From positions 1 to 8,815 of the forward strand of contig DATEGA010000110.1 in assembly GCA_035280345.1 (NCBI GenBank): a stretch of 8,815 bases of DNA. Direction: 5' to 3'. The notes under the pieces were generated by a model, which saw nothing but the letters and a program-made list of their open reading frames with translations, did not search any database and was not told the origin of the DNA. The DNA is from DASSJF01 sp035280345 (GTDB lineage: Bacteria > Sysuimicrobiota > Sysuimicrobiia > Sysuimicrobiales > Segetimicrobiaceae). Each line of letters starts with the position of its first letter. Position 1 is the stretch's first letter. The position numbers were made by a program, and so were the translations under genes. Shown here piece by piece: positions 1 through 5,878 of this stretch.

Positions 1-845
1 CTCTTCAACACAGAGACCCCGCAAAAATGACGCAGACTGTGCGGGTGAATCTTCCATCCCAACCCCGCCTTCTTACTGAGCCTGTGAAAGATTTGCAGCG
101 CGTGACGGCGGTTCATCGGGCGGCCGTCGCGATAGCAAAACACGAAGTCCTCCGGCGCCCCGCCGCGCCGCGCGAGATACGCGCGGAGCGCCTGCACCGT
201 GACCGGGCCCATGAACGCGGTGCGGTCCTTCCCGCCTTTGCCCTGCCGGACGCTGACGGTGCGCTCCGCGAAGCGCAGGTCCTCCGAGCGCAGGCGAATA
301 GCCACACTGAGCCGCAGCCCGCTGTCGGCGAGCAGCAGCACGAGGGCGCGATTCCGCTGCGCTTCCAGCGTGGCGGTCCCGCAGGCGCGGATGAGCGCGC
401 GCACTTCGTCGGTGGTGGGGACGCGCGGTAACGTCTTTGGCATCCGCACCGTAAAACCGGCAAGCGGGTCGGCGGCGAGCACCTCGGCTTCCACGCACCA
501 GCGCAGGAAACGGTGGACGATGGAAACGTAGGTGTGAACCGTCTGTGGTTTCCGGCCCGCGCTTCGGAACGTCTCGAAGAACGCGACGAGCCGGGGGCGG
601 TCGAGTCCGTCAAGGCCGTCGCCCGCGAAGCGGTGCAGCACGTTGAGCGCGCCGGTGCGGTTCTCGATGGTGCGCGGACTGCATCCGCTCACGCGCAAAC
701 TGACGAGGTAGGCGCTTGTCGCATCAGCCAGCGAAAGACGGCATCTCTCTGAGGGGCTGGCGTTTGGCGCTATCGTGCGGAAACCCGTGTCCTGCTTGGC
801 CTGCGTGACGTGCGGTAGGTCAGCGGTCTTCTGCTTCCTTGACAC
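1..845 (-). CDS. Tyrosine recombinase/integrase (phage-integrase family), C-terminus beyond left edge
   Basis: Site-specific recombinase of the XerC/D-like family that cuts and rejoins DNA at att sites. Reading leftwards, the frame is open from about 926 to the window edge. It begins with an N-terminal SAM-like core-binding domain (from about 735; residues LADATSAYLVSLRVSG, then SPRTIENR). The catalytic domain follows. Arm I is ADSGLRLSVAIRLR, with the catalytic Arg codon at 314-312. The beta-hairpin Lys lies in QGKGGKDRT (Lys codon 230-228). The HxxR box is HPHSLRH (His 41-39, Arg 32-30). The third His/Trp box and the nucleophilic Tyr must lie left of base 1, so catalytic completeness cannot be judged. 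The frame has no ATG at its 5' end. The GTG at 845-843 is the nearest start leaving a normal N-terminus; further GTG/TTG codons lie at 881-920. No clear Shine-Dalgarno precedes any of them. The 5' end lies antisense over a tRNA remnant, as expected for an integrase whose att site is next to its own gene. Family is certain; the start is not. Confidence 0.85.
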   Translation of the reverse strand, partial: MSRKQKTADLPHVTQAKQDTGFRTIAPNASPSERCRLSLADATSAYLVSLRVSGCSPRTIENRTGALNVLHRFAGDGLDGLDRPRLVAFFETFRSAGRKPQTVHTYVSIVHRFLRWCVEAEVLAADPLAGFTVRMPKTLPRVPTTDEVRALIRACGTATLEAQRNRALVLLLADSGLRLSVAIRLRSEDLRFAERTVSVRQGKGGKDRTAFMGPVTVQALRAYLARRGGAPEDFVFCYRDGRPMNRRHALQIFHRLSKKAGLGWKIHPHSLRHFCGVSVLK

Positions 846-883
846 GGAAGAGGTCCGAGGTTCAAGTCCTCGCGCGCCCACCA
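815..883 (+). other. tRNA-Val(GAC) 3' remnant, probable att junction
   Basis: The 3' portion of a tRNA is perfect. The anticodon stem is CTTCC (834-838) with GGAAG (846-850), and the loop TTGACAC carries anticodon GAC at 841-843. The T-stem is CGAGG (856-860) with CCTCG (868-872) around the loop TTCAAGT. The acceptor 3' strand CGCGCCC (873-879), a discriminator A and CCA (881-883) follow. The 5' half is broken. GTAGGTCAGCGGT (815-827) still resembles a D-arm, but the next six bases (CTTCTG) cannot pair with it, and no GGGCGCG strand exists to pair with the acceptor. This is therefore not a working tRNA. It fits the displaced 3' copy made when an element integrates into a tRNA gene. The adjacent integrase supports this. 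The intact tRNA-Val would then lie off the left side. Confidence 0.7.
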
Positions 884-1037
884 CTAGGAGGCCGCTCAAC
901 CTTACGGGGAAGGCCACCACGACAGTTCAGAATTACCGCTGGCGGCTTCGGCCATACCGCGGGCACAGAACCCTACTCTCTCCAGAAGGCTTGGTCCCCG
1001 AGTGTTGTCGGCACCGGCTAGGAGCCGTCCGAGCGTG

Positions 1038-1649
1038 TTACCCCGTGTGAGGGACCTCCGAATCGCCATCGGAGCGCACATACGCAAGGGCCGCGTCCAA
1101 TGTCTCGAACGATGGGATGATGGACTCGATGGCGAGAACGCTCAAGACTTTGTGTACGAGCGGTGAACTGGCGACCATAGCCATACGTCGTCCAGACGGG
1201 GACAACGTCCTGTGGGCCTCGAGCAGCGCGTTTATCCCAGTGGAATCGAGATAGCGAAGGTTCCGTAGGTCCAGTACGATGCCGCGCGCGGCGTGCCCGG
1301 CCATCGTCAGATGCGCTCGAAACGTGGCGACGGAGACGAGGTCGAGTTCCCCACTGAGGACGAGACACGCGGTCCCGTCCACTTGTTGCGGCGTGCAATT
1401 GAATTCGGTGGACGCCTCGTCGCGCAATCCGGACGCACCCGTGATGGCGGGCCTCGATACCATCCTTAACACGCCGCGTTGGCCTCTCACGAACGAATAG
1501 ACTGGCCCGACGGGAAGGTCCAGTGCGATAACCGGAAGGCCGAGGCGGCCACGTTGTTTTTGGAACGAACTCCACAGCCGCGCCCGTTCGAGACGTGCAC
1601 GGAAGACGCGCTGGGCGAGAAAGGACGCCTTGTCGGCGTTATCAGTCAC
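1038..1649 (-). CDS. STAS-domain anti-sigma-factor antagonist (SpoIIAA/RsbV-like)
   Basis: Cytoplasmic regulator of partner-switching type. In the family, the unphosphorylated STAS protein binds an anti-sigma kinase and frees its target. Of 203 residues, about 84-193 form the STAS domain: LSGELDL strand, IVLDLRNLRYLDSTGINALL with the phospho-acceptor Ser136 in the D-S-T-G motif, then GRRMAMVA and a final helix near residue 190. The family is usually about 100-120 residues, so the first 80 are extra. The start used is GTG at 1649, with no good Shine-Dalgarno. A later start is possible, but the paralogue at 8005-8571 shares sequence back to about residue 53 (FV....GV.RMV), so at least that much is probably translated. 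Its TAA stop is at 1040-1038. The gene stands alone, with about 155 bases between it and the tRNA remnant. Partner unknown; the GHKL ATPase at 5879-6550 is the obvious candidate. Confidence 0.85.
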   Translation of the reverse strand: MTDNADKASFLAQRVFRARLERARLWSSFQKQRGRLGLPVIALDLPVGPVYSFVRGQRGVLRMVSRPAITGASGLRDEASTEFNCTPQQVDGTACLVLSGELDLVSVATFRAHLTMAGHAARGIVLDLRNLRYLDSTGINALLEAHRTLSPSGRRMAMVASSPLVHKVLSVLAIESIIPSFETLDAALAYVRSDGDSEVPHTG

Positions 1650-1878
1650 GGTGTCTTAACGGGCCAACGGGACATAAGAAGACCACCGGTGGACCGGCCC
1701 ATGTCGGTTATCTCCTCTGCGCCCGACACGTCGCTCCGGGGTGGCGCTGGTGTCTTCCCTAGCGTCCGCCTTTTTCCCGCCGAACGGGCGTGTGCACTTT
1801 TCCCCGGATTCCTGAGCCCTCTCGTCCTATCCCGTCTCGCGCAGTTGGGGGCGACAGTCCAAGGGTACATAACCCAAT

Positions 1879-2184
1879 ATGTATTACTACGTCGAGGAAT
1901 GGAAGCCTAAGCGTGTTTTCTGTTCGATCACAGCCCGGCGATTCAGAATCTTATCGACGACGGCGCCGAATTAGTTGGGGTACTGCGTCAACCACAACGG
2001 TCATCACAACAGAACCGATCGCTTCCTCCACGTCTGGCGACTCCCCCACAAGGGCTTCGTGCAGCGCATTGATGCAACCCTGAAAGGGATTGGATGGTAC
2101 TCGTTTTTCGAGCCAGGCGATGCGCGCGGTGAGGTGCTGACGCCGCAGGTCGCAATTCCATTCCTGCTCAACCCGGAGGGGTAG
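1879..2184 (+). pseudogene. DUF6616-like small protein gene with two compensating frame breaks
   Basis: Three segments read as one protein of about 101 residues only if the frame changes twice. Segment one is ATG at 1879: MYYYVEEWKPKRVF, a typical N-terminus of these small proteins. Segment two is frame-shifted, starting at 1920: LFDHSPAIQNLIDDGAELVG. Segment three returns to the first frame near 1980: YCVNHNGHH, RFLHVWRLP and GWYSFFEPGDARGEV, ending at TAG 2182-2184. Read straight through, the first frame meets a TAG at 1972-1974. The breaks sit at TTTTC (1916-1920, one base too few) and GGGG (1977-1980, one base too many). The family assignment rests on remembered resemblance (MYY-VE-WKP start, VWR-P and GWY--FE--ARGE signatures); function is unknown. 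It could be a decayed gene, or an intact gene with two homopolymer sequence errors. A minus-strand frame opposite (1951-2214) is open, but I judge it antisense shadow. Confidence 0.6.
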
Positions 2185-2271
2185 ACACTCGTGAATTCGG
2201 CAGCAACTCGACATCCCCCACTTCCCAACAGAGAGAAGCGCGGCTCAGGTTCTGGGCAAAATCCGAACGTG

Positions 2272-2742
2272 ATGCGCAGAATCCTGATCGCCCTCGCCAC
2301 CCTGCCTGTGGCAGTAATGAGCGCGATGTTGGTGATCCGCTTCAACCGCCGGCGGGTGGCTGGATTTAACCGCGTGGTCCTAAACCGTATCACCCGCCCA
2401 TTCGCGGGCCGTGCACCGGGATTTGCGGTCGTGATCCATCACGGCCGGACGTCAGGCCGTCTTTACCGGACGCCCGTCAATATCTTTCGGGTCCCTGGGG
2501 GATATGTGATTGCGCTCACGTATGGCGCCGAGAGCGAGTGGGTCAAGAACGTCTTGGCCGCCGGAGAGTGTACGGTTGAAATGCACGGAGAATTGTTCCG
2601 GCTGGTCGATCCGGTCGTCGTGCGCGATCCCGGTCCGTTGTCGCTGCCCCCCGTGCTCGTTCGCGTCATCACGGGCGTCGGCGGAGTCACGGAGTATCTT
2701 AGGTTGTGCGTAGACTCCGGTGCGTCGCCCGCCGTGGCGTAG
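2272..2742 (+). CDS. Deazaflavin (F420)-dependent nitroreductase/quinone reductase family protein (Ddn-like)
   Basis: Small split-beta-barrel oxidoreductase of the family often annotated nitroreductase-family deazaflavin-dependent oxidoreductase. Members use reduced F420 to reduce quinones or nitro compounds; the real substrate here is unknown. Of 156 residues, 1-22 are hydrophobic and may anchor it to the membrane. The core shows PGFAVVIHH, GRTSGR-YRTPV (about 58-69), YVIALTYGAESEWVKNVLAAG (77-98; the cofactor-binding signature) and LVDPVVVRDP (111-120), ending in EYLRLC. Length matches the family (about 140-160). The ATG at 2272 is chosen because the hydrophobic N-terminus starts there. A GTG directly before it and another at 2191 are in frame, but the extra residues look unstructured and overlap the upstream gene's end. 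No F420 biosynthesis gene is visible, so use of F420 rather than another flavin is inferred from family. Confidence 0.88.
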   Translation: MRRILIALATLPVAVMSAMLVIRFNRRRVAGFNRVVLNRITRPFAGRAPGFAVVIHHGRTSGRLYRTPVNIFRVPGGYVIALTYGAESEWVKNVLAAGECTVEMHGELFRLVDPVVVRDPGPLSLPPVLVRVITGVGGVTEYLRLCVDSGASPAVA

Positions 2743-3012
2743 CCCTCTGTGTCCCCAGGAGCGCCGATTGACTTCCCGCCGCTGAAGGCGCAACATACCA
2801 CCAGCTCACCTTTTTCTCGACGACGACCGGCTAGTCCGCGACGGTCGGCTCCGCGAAGGTGAATCTTCCCCCGTTCGGGCGGCAACGGACCTCCGCCGGC
2901 GATGTCCGGTCGTTTCAAGCGACCAGACGAGGGCTCCTCAAATGGCGGAACCGCTTGCGTTAGAGTCTATCCGGCGCTCCACACAACTCGATGGATATGC
3001 TGGGCTTGAGGC
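2743..3012. other. Non-coding stretch, nothing firm
   Basis: No credible reading frame on either strand; the open minus frames here are antisense continuations. One small inverted repeat is present, GGTCG-TTTCAAG-CGACC in the 2900-2925 area, without a T-run. I see no promoter I would defend. Confidence 0.4.
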
Positions 3013-3204
3013 ATGAAGATCGACGCGACGATGTGGCTGTGGTTGTCCCGGTTGGAAAATGTAAGTCTTAGGACACAGGCCCGTCGCGACTGGGCAAACC
3101 GGGAGATGGCCAACTTGAAGTGGCAGGTCAACGCCGAGGACCGTTTCCGGCAATCGATGCGCCGATGGAAGCAGATTCTCGAGTGCACATCTGCCCGAGA
3201 GTGA
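3013..3204 (+). CDS. Small hypothetical protein
   Basis: A 63-residue ATG-initiated frame, product not recognised. It is charged and Trp-rich (MWLWLSRLENV, RRDWANREMANLK, FRQSMRRWKQIL) and probably mostly helical, with no signal peptide. The best argument that it is or was coding is internal. Residues 33-46 (ANLKWQVNAEDRF) recur 150 bases downstream in the same sense as ANLKKVNAEDRF. The copies differ by exactly one codon, and one further difference is synonymous (CGT/CGC). There is no good Shine-Dalgarno; a GAGG lies immediately before the ATG, too close to be ideal. It may be a genuine small protein or the remnant of a longer gene. Confidence 0.35.
   Translation: MKIDATMWLWLSRLENVSLRTQARRDWANREMANLKWQVNAEDRFRQSMRRWKQILECTSARE
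3109..3150 (+). repeat. Imperfect direct repeat, copy A
   Basis: Begins GCCAACTTGAAG and continues to GTCAACGCCGAGGACCG, inside the small ORF at 3013-3204. It matches copy B at 3260-3298, with TGGCAG here where copy B has AAG, a net change of one codon. Confidence 0.7.
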
Positions 3205-3259
3205 CGTGTACCCAAAAGCTTGAGACCAACTGGTCGAATGTGGTTTTGGCGGCGAGGCC

Positions 3260-3298
3260 GCCAACTTGAAGAAGGTCAACGCCGAGGACCGCTTCGGA
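3260..3298 (+). repeat. Imperfect direct repeat, copy B
   Basis: Carries GCCAACTTGAAG, AAG, then GTCAACGCCGAGGACCG, followed by C and TTCGGA. In the reading frame matching copy A it encodes ANLKKVNAEDRFGR, but the frame has no good start (a stop lies at 3221-3223). It overlaps a perfect inverted repeat GGCGGC-GAG-GCCGCC at 3248-3262. Probably a truncated duplicate of the small ORF. Confidence 0.7.
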
Positions 3299-3408
3299 CG
3301 AACATTTTTTGCCCGGCCGGCGCCAGCGGCCGCACCGTTCAACGCGTCGGTTGATCGGGAAAAACTAGATATGAAGGAAGATCGAGTCGCCGAGGCAGGT
3401 GAACGAAG

Positions 3409-3477
3409 ATGCTGCTTGCGTTGTTACTCTTGTTCGGTTTGGCACTTGCGGCCACCGGCCACTTGTTCGTCCGGTAG
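3409..3477 (+). CDS. Possible 22-residue hydrophobic peptide
   Basis: ATG at 3409, TAG at 3475-3477. The peptide is MLLALLLLFGLALAATGHLFVR, in effect a single membrane-spanning segment or a bare signal peptide. An AGGTGA lies six bases before the ATG and could serve as ribosome binding site. Such short frames arise by chance, and no homology is recognised. It could also be the surviving signal peptide of a truncated secreted protein. Confidence 0.25.
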   Translation: MLLALLLLFGLALAATGHLFVR

Positions 3478-3520
3478 GTTCATTCATACGGAAAGAACGG
3501 GGGCCGCGGCGGACCTGTAG

Positions 3521-3823
3521 ATGCTGCGGTTCCCCGCCTTCTCTCGCCGCCGCGCCGACGTCCTTTTGATTCACCTAACCTCAGCGGTGTGGGGGAAATG
3601 GTCTCGGGAGCAGAGGTGCGGCAAGCGGTATCGCTGTCCTTGCGGATACGAGACTGATAAAGTGCCCTCCGGCGCGGACCGTGAAACCATGGCGGTATAT
3701 TATCTTCACCGACACGCGGTTACTCCGGGCCTTGCGGAACCCGTCACAATGGCATGCATGGAGCCGGTTGTGGTCCCCGCGGAGCTGCGGCGAAGCCTAG
3801 AGGTAGTGGGCGCGAAAATCTAG
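3521..3823 (+). CDS. Small Cys/His-containing hypothetical protein, possible zinc-binding
   Basis: 100 residues from ATG 3521; product not recognised. The part from about residue 30 looks coding: RCGKRYRCPCGYETDKV, then AVYYLHRHAVTPG. Cys33, Cys39 and Cys41 with His63 and His65 could form one zinc site (C-x5-C-x-C ... H-x-H). The first 25 residues are Arg-rich and less convincing. In-frame alternative starts are TTG 3566 and GTG 3587, the latter leaving a 78-residue protein. No clear Shine-Dalgarno at 3521. Free-standing, with gene-poor sequence on both sides. The zinc site is inference from residue pattern only. Confidence 0.45.
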   Translation: MLRFPAFSRRRADVLLIHLTSAVWGKWSREQRCGKRYRCPCGYETDKVPSGADRETMAVYYLHRHAVTPGLAEPVTMACMEPVVVPAELRRSLEVVGAKI

Positions 3824-4097
3824 CAGTGCGTGCGGCGTGGCGCTCGTATGCTCGGGACGAGGCCACCCGGATAGATCTCGACGGTCGCCCTAGGCCCACC
3901 TTTTCCGTTCCGCCCCAGATATTCTGGCTCACCGTGCGGGTAAAAGCGAAATGCTCCTTCCGTACATGAGCTAACGGCTCCAGGAATCAAATCGGCCCGA
4001 CGTCCTCATACTCTGCCAGGCCGTCGTGGTGCGTGGTTTCTCTGACGGTTCGGCAACAGCCAAACTTGGGCGACCGAATTGCTGGGAGGGGGGAAGC

Positions 4098-5105
4098 ATG
4101 AGGAACCTCTTGTTGCCGATCACCCTACGGCAGGGCCAGATATCGACGTCCGCCTCACCGCGAAAGATGAGACTGGCTGTTTATGCCATCGCCTTCGGGC
4201 TCGGATTGACGATCGCGTTCTTGGCCACCAGAAACAGTGCCCATCCGACTACGCCGCAGGGTGCGTTGCAGAGCGTCTCGCGTCACACCGTCGCATCGGC
4301 CCCCGAGGGGATCGTGACCATCCTCCTTCCTCCGCCTTCGGCGCCTGTGAGGACACGACCAATGGCGCCCACCAGCGGGATGCGGCCGATGCCCGACACT
4401 TTCGAGGATGCCATCTCGCGTCAAACACGGCACCCGAGCGCTGTCTCAGTACAGGATTCACCATTACGAGTGCGGCACACTACGGCCTACTCTGTTCAGC
4501 CTTTGGCCCCGAGCCCAACTACCCCAAGGCGCGATTCTCGAGCCTTGATCCCTTCCGCCACCGAGGCGCTGCCAGTCCCGGCGGAGCAAGCATCTGACCC
4601 GCAGATGTCGGGCGATTCCGCGCAATCCGGACCGCCCCTGGCCGTCCCCGAGCCCGCGCCGCCACCATCCCTCCCGATGAGCCCTGCCCCTGACGTGTCC
4701 GGAACGGGAGCCGCCGGCGTCCAGCCCTCAGCGCGTATGCAGGGCACGTTGACGGCGGTCAGCGTCGACACACAGCGTTTCACCGCCCAAGGGATTACTG
4801 GGCCTCAAGAGTTTCGCATCACACCACAAACGATGGTTTACGCGGGGTCAGAACGCATCGCGTTCAGTCGGATGACTGAGTTTATAGGGACCCGGCTGAC
4901 GGTGTGGTCGGCTTCAGCCTCATCAGACCAAGTGGCAGGCCGAGTGGTTTTCGCCCCGGCCCCGGCGACGGGCCCTGTGCCATCGGCAGCGGGCGGAGGA
5001 AGTGGGGGCGGAACCGACGCGGCGAGCGGCAGGGGTGGCAGTACCGGAATCTCAGGGGGCGGCAATGGCGGCGGTAGCGGGAGTGGGGGCGGAAAGCACC
5101 ACTAG
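4098..5105 (+). CDS. Membrane-anchored Pro/Gly-rich protein with a DUF5666-like domain
   Basis: 335 residues. The start is ATG 4098 because a strong GGGAGGGGGG lies just upstream; the frame also opens at a GTG at 4026. Residues 25-44 (RLAVYAIAFGLGLTIAFLAT) form one membrane helix after a short basic tail, so the rest is probably periplasmic. Residues 49-212 are Pro/Ser/Thr-rich and low in complexity, a likely spacer through or along the envelope. Residues about 214-287 form a compact beta-rich unit (MQGTLTAVSVDTQRFTA, EFRITPQTMVYAG, GTRLTVWSAS, VAGRVVFAP) resembling the DUF5666/OB-like repeat. That resemblance is by pattern, not search. The tail (298-335) is Gly/Ser-rich and ends KHH. It lies 67 bases before the polysaccharide export gene on the same strand, so the two may be co-transcribed. 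Function unknown; a wall- or polymer-interacting structural role is a guess. Confidence 0.7.
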   Translation: MRNLLLPITLRQGQISTSASPRKMRLAVYAIAFGLGLTIAFLATRNSAHPTTPQGALQSVSRHTVASAPEGIVTILLPPPSAPVRTRPMAPTSGMRPMPDTFEDAISRQTRHPSAVSVQDSPLRVRHTTAYSVQPLAPSPTTPRRDSRALIPSATEALPVPAEQASDPQMSGDSAQSGPPLAVPEPAPPPSLPMSPAPDVSGTGAAGVQPSARMQGTLTAVSVDTQRFTAQGITGPQEFRITPQTMVYAGSERIAFSRMTEFIGTRLTVWSASASSDQVAGRVVFAPAPATGPVPSAAGGGSGGGTDAASGRGGSTGISGGGNGGGSGSGGGKHH

Positions 5106-5172
5106 GGATGGTGTCGCCGCGGCGGCGGGCTGATCGTGCCGCGTACTGCGCGATCCACTTTGGAGGAAGTCA

Positions 5173-5826
5173 ATGAGTCGAATCATTTGGAGCGTCTGCG
5201 TGTTCGCGCTCGTCATGCAGGCAGTCACAGCTGCGGTGGGCGCCCCACCAACCAACACGGCAGCGCCCACGGCACCGGCCAACTATGTGCTCGGGCCGGG
5301 TGATGAAGTTGACATCACTGTGTTTGGGCAACCGGATCTCACCACAAAGGCGACCGTGAGACCGGATGGAATGATTGCCCTGCCACTCATTCAACAGATA
5401 AGGGCCGGCGGCAAGACCGCCGCGCAACTTGACGCTGACTTGACCCGGTTGTACGGGAAGTATCTGAAGCACCCAGCGATTTCGGTTGCGATCCCGAAGT
5501 TTCAGATGAATCATATCTACGTCATGGGTGAGGTGGCAAAGCCCGGACGCTATGACCTGACGGACAACATGACGGTGATGGACGCGATCACGCTTGCGGG
5601 CGGGGCTACTGGTATGGCGAGTCTTGACGGCACGCACGTGGCCCGCACTGAGGGCGGGAAGAGCAAGACCATCGCTGTCAAGATGAAGCAGCTGATTCAA
5701 GGAAAGGACGCCGCGCAGAATATCGCGCTTCAGAACGGAGACTTAGTGTTCATCCCTCGACGCGGCCTCACCCTGGCAGACATTCTCCAATACATCGGGA
5801 TCTTGAGAGGTGCGGTAGGATACTAG
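5173..5826 (+). CDS. Polysaccharide export protein (Wza-like, Poly_export + SLBB)
   Basis: Periplasmic/outer-membrane component of capsule or exopolysaccharide export. Of 217 residues, 1-23 are a signal peptide (MSRIIWSVCVFALVMQAVTA, cleavage near AVGA). There is no lipobox Cys, so it is probably not a lipoprotein. Residues 36-107 are the polysaccharide export domain (YVLGPGDEVDITVFGQPDL, TVRPDGMIALPLI, LTRLYGKYLKHPAISVAI). Residues 113-165 form one SLBB domain (IYVMGEVAKPGRYDL, TVMDAITLAGGAT). Then comes LQNGDLVFIPRR and a short C-terminal helix. E. coli Wza is about 380 residues with more SLBB repeats and a membrane-crossing helix, so this is the short form, which may lack a self-made outer-membrane pore. 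A GGAGG seven bases before the ATG fixes the start. No Wzc kinase, polymerase or glycosyltransferase is visible in this window. Confidence 0.92.
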   Translation: MSRIIWSVCVFALVMQAVTAAVGAPPTNTAAPTAPANYVLGPGDEVDITVFGQPDLTTKATVRPDGMIALPLIQQIRAGGKTAAQLDADLTRLYGKYLKHPAISVAIPKFQMNHIYVMGEVAKPGRYDLTDNMTVMDAITLAGGATGMASLDGTHVARTEGGKSKTIAVKMKQLIQGKDAAQNIALQNGDLVFIPRRGLTLADILQYIGILRGAVGY

Positions 5827-5848
5827 TCTTCGGCTTGCGACGGCCCGG

Positions 5849-5866
5849 CGATCCTTCGTCGGATCG
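5849..5866. terminator. Candidate bidirectional terminator hairpin
   Basis: CGATCC-TTCGTC-GGATCG, a perfect 6-bp stem with a 6-base loop. It lies in the 52-base gap between the export gene (stop 5826) and the convergent ATPase gene (stop 5879). There is no strong T-run on either side, so position rather than strength is the main support. Confidence 0.35.
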
Positions 5867-5878
5867 TAGTTGAGCGGC

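Noticed and set aside
73..613. Arg-rich minus-strand frames (73-498 and 113-613) and plus-strand frames over the same bases
   Set aside because: They are out-of-frame readings of the tyrosine recombinase, whose own frame carries all the family motifs.
809..883. A complete, functional tRNA-Val gene
   Set aside because: The 5' acceptor strand and D-stem do not pair with the intact 3' half.
1951..2214. An 87-residue minus-strand frame with helix-like content and a GGAAG before its ATG
   Set aside because: The plus strand here encodes recognisable family signatures (RFLHVWRLP, GWYSFFEPGDARGEV), so the minus frame is better explained as antisense.
2463..2918. Long minus-strand frame opposite the oxidoreductase
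   Set aside because: Low-complexity and antisense to a clear gene, with no domain or ribosome binding site.
2890..2925. Hairpin GGTCG-TTTCAAG-CGACC as a terminator for the oxidoreductase gene
   Set aside because: Short stem, no T-run, and over 150 bases past the stop codon.
3754..3969. Plus-strand frame of 71 residues and the opposing minus frame at 3744-3932
   Set aside because: Arg/Pro-rich composition typical of chance frames in GC-rich DNA; the plus frame also overlaps the better-supported Cys/His protein.
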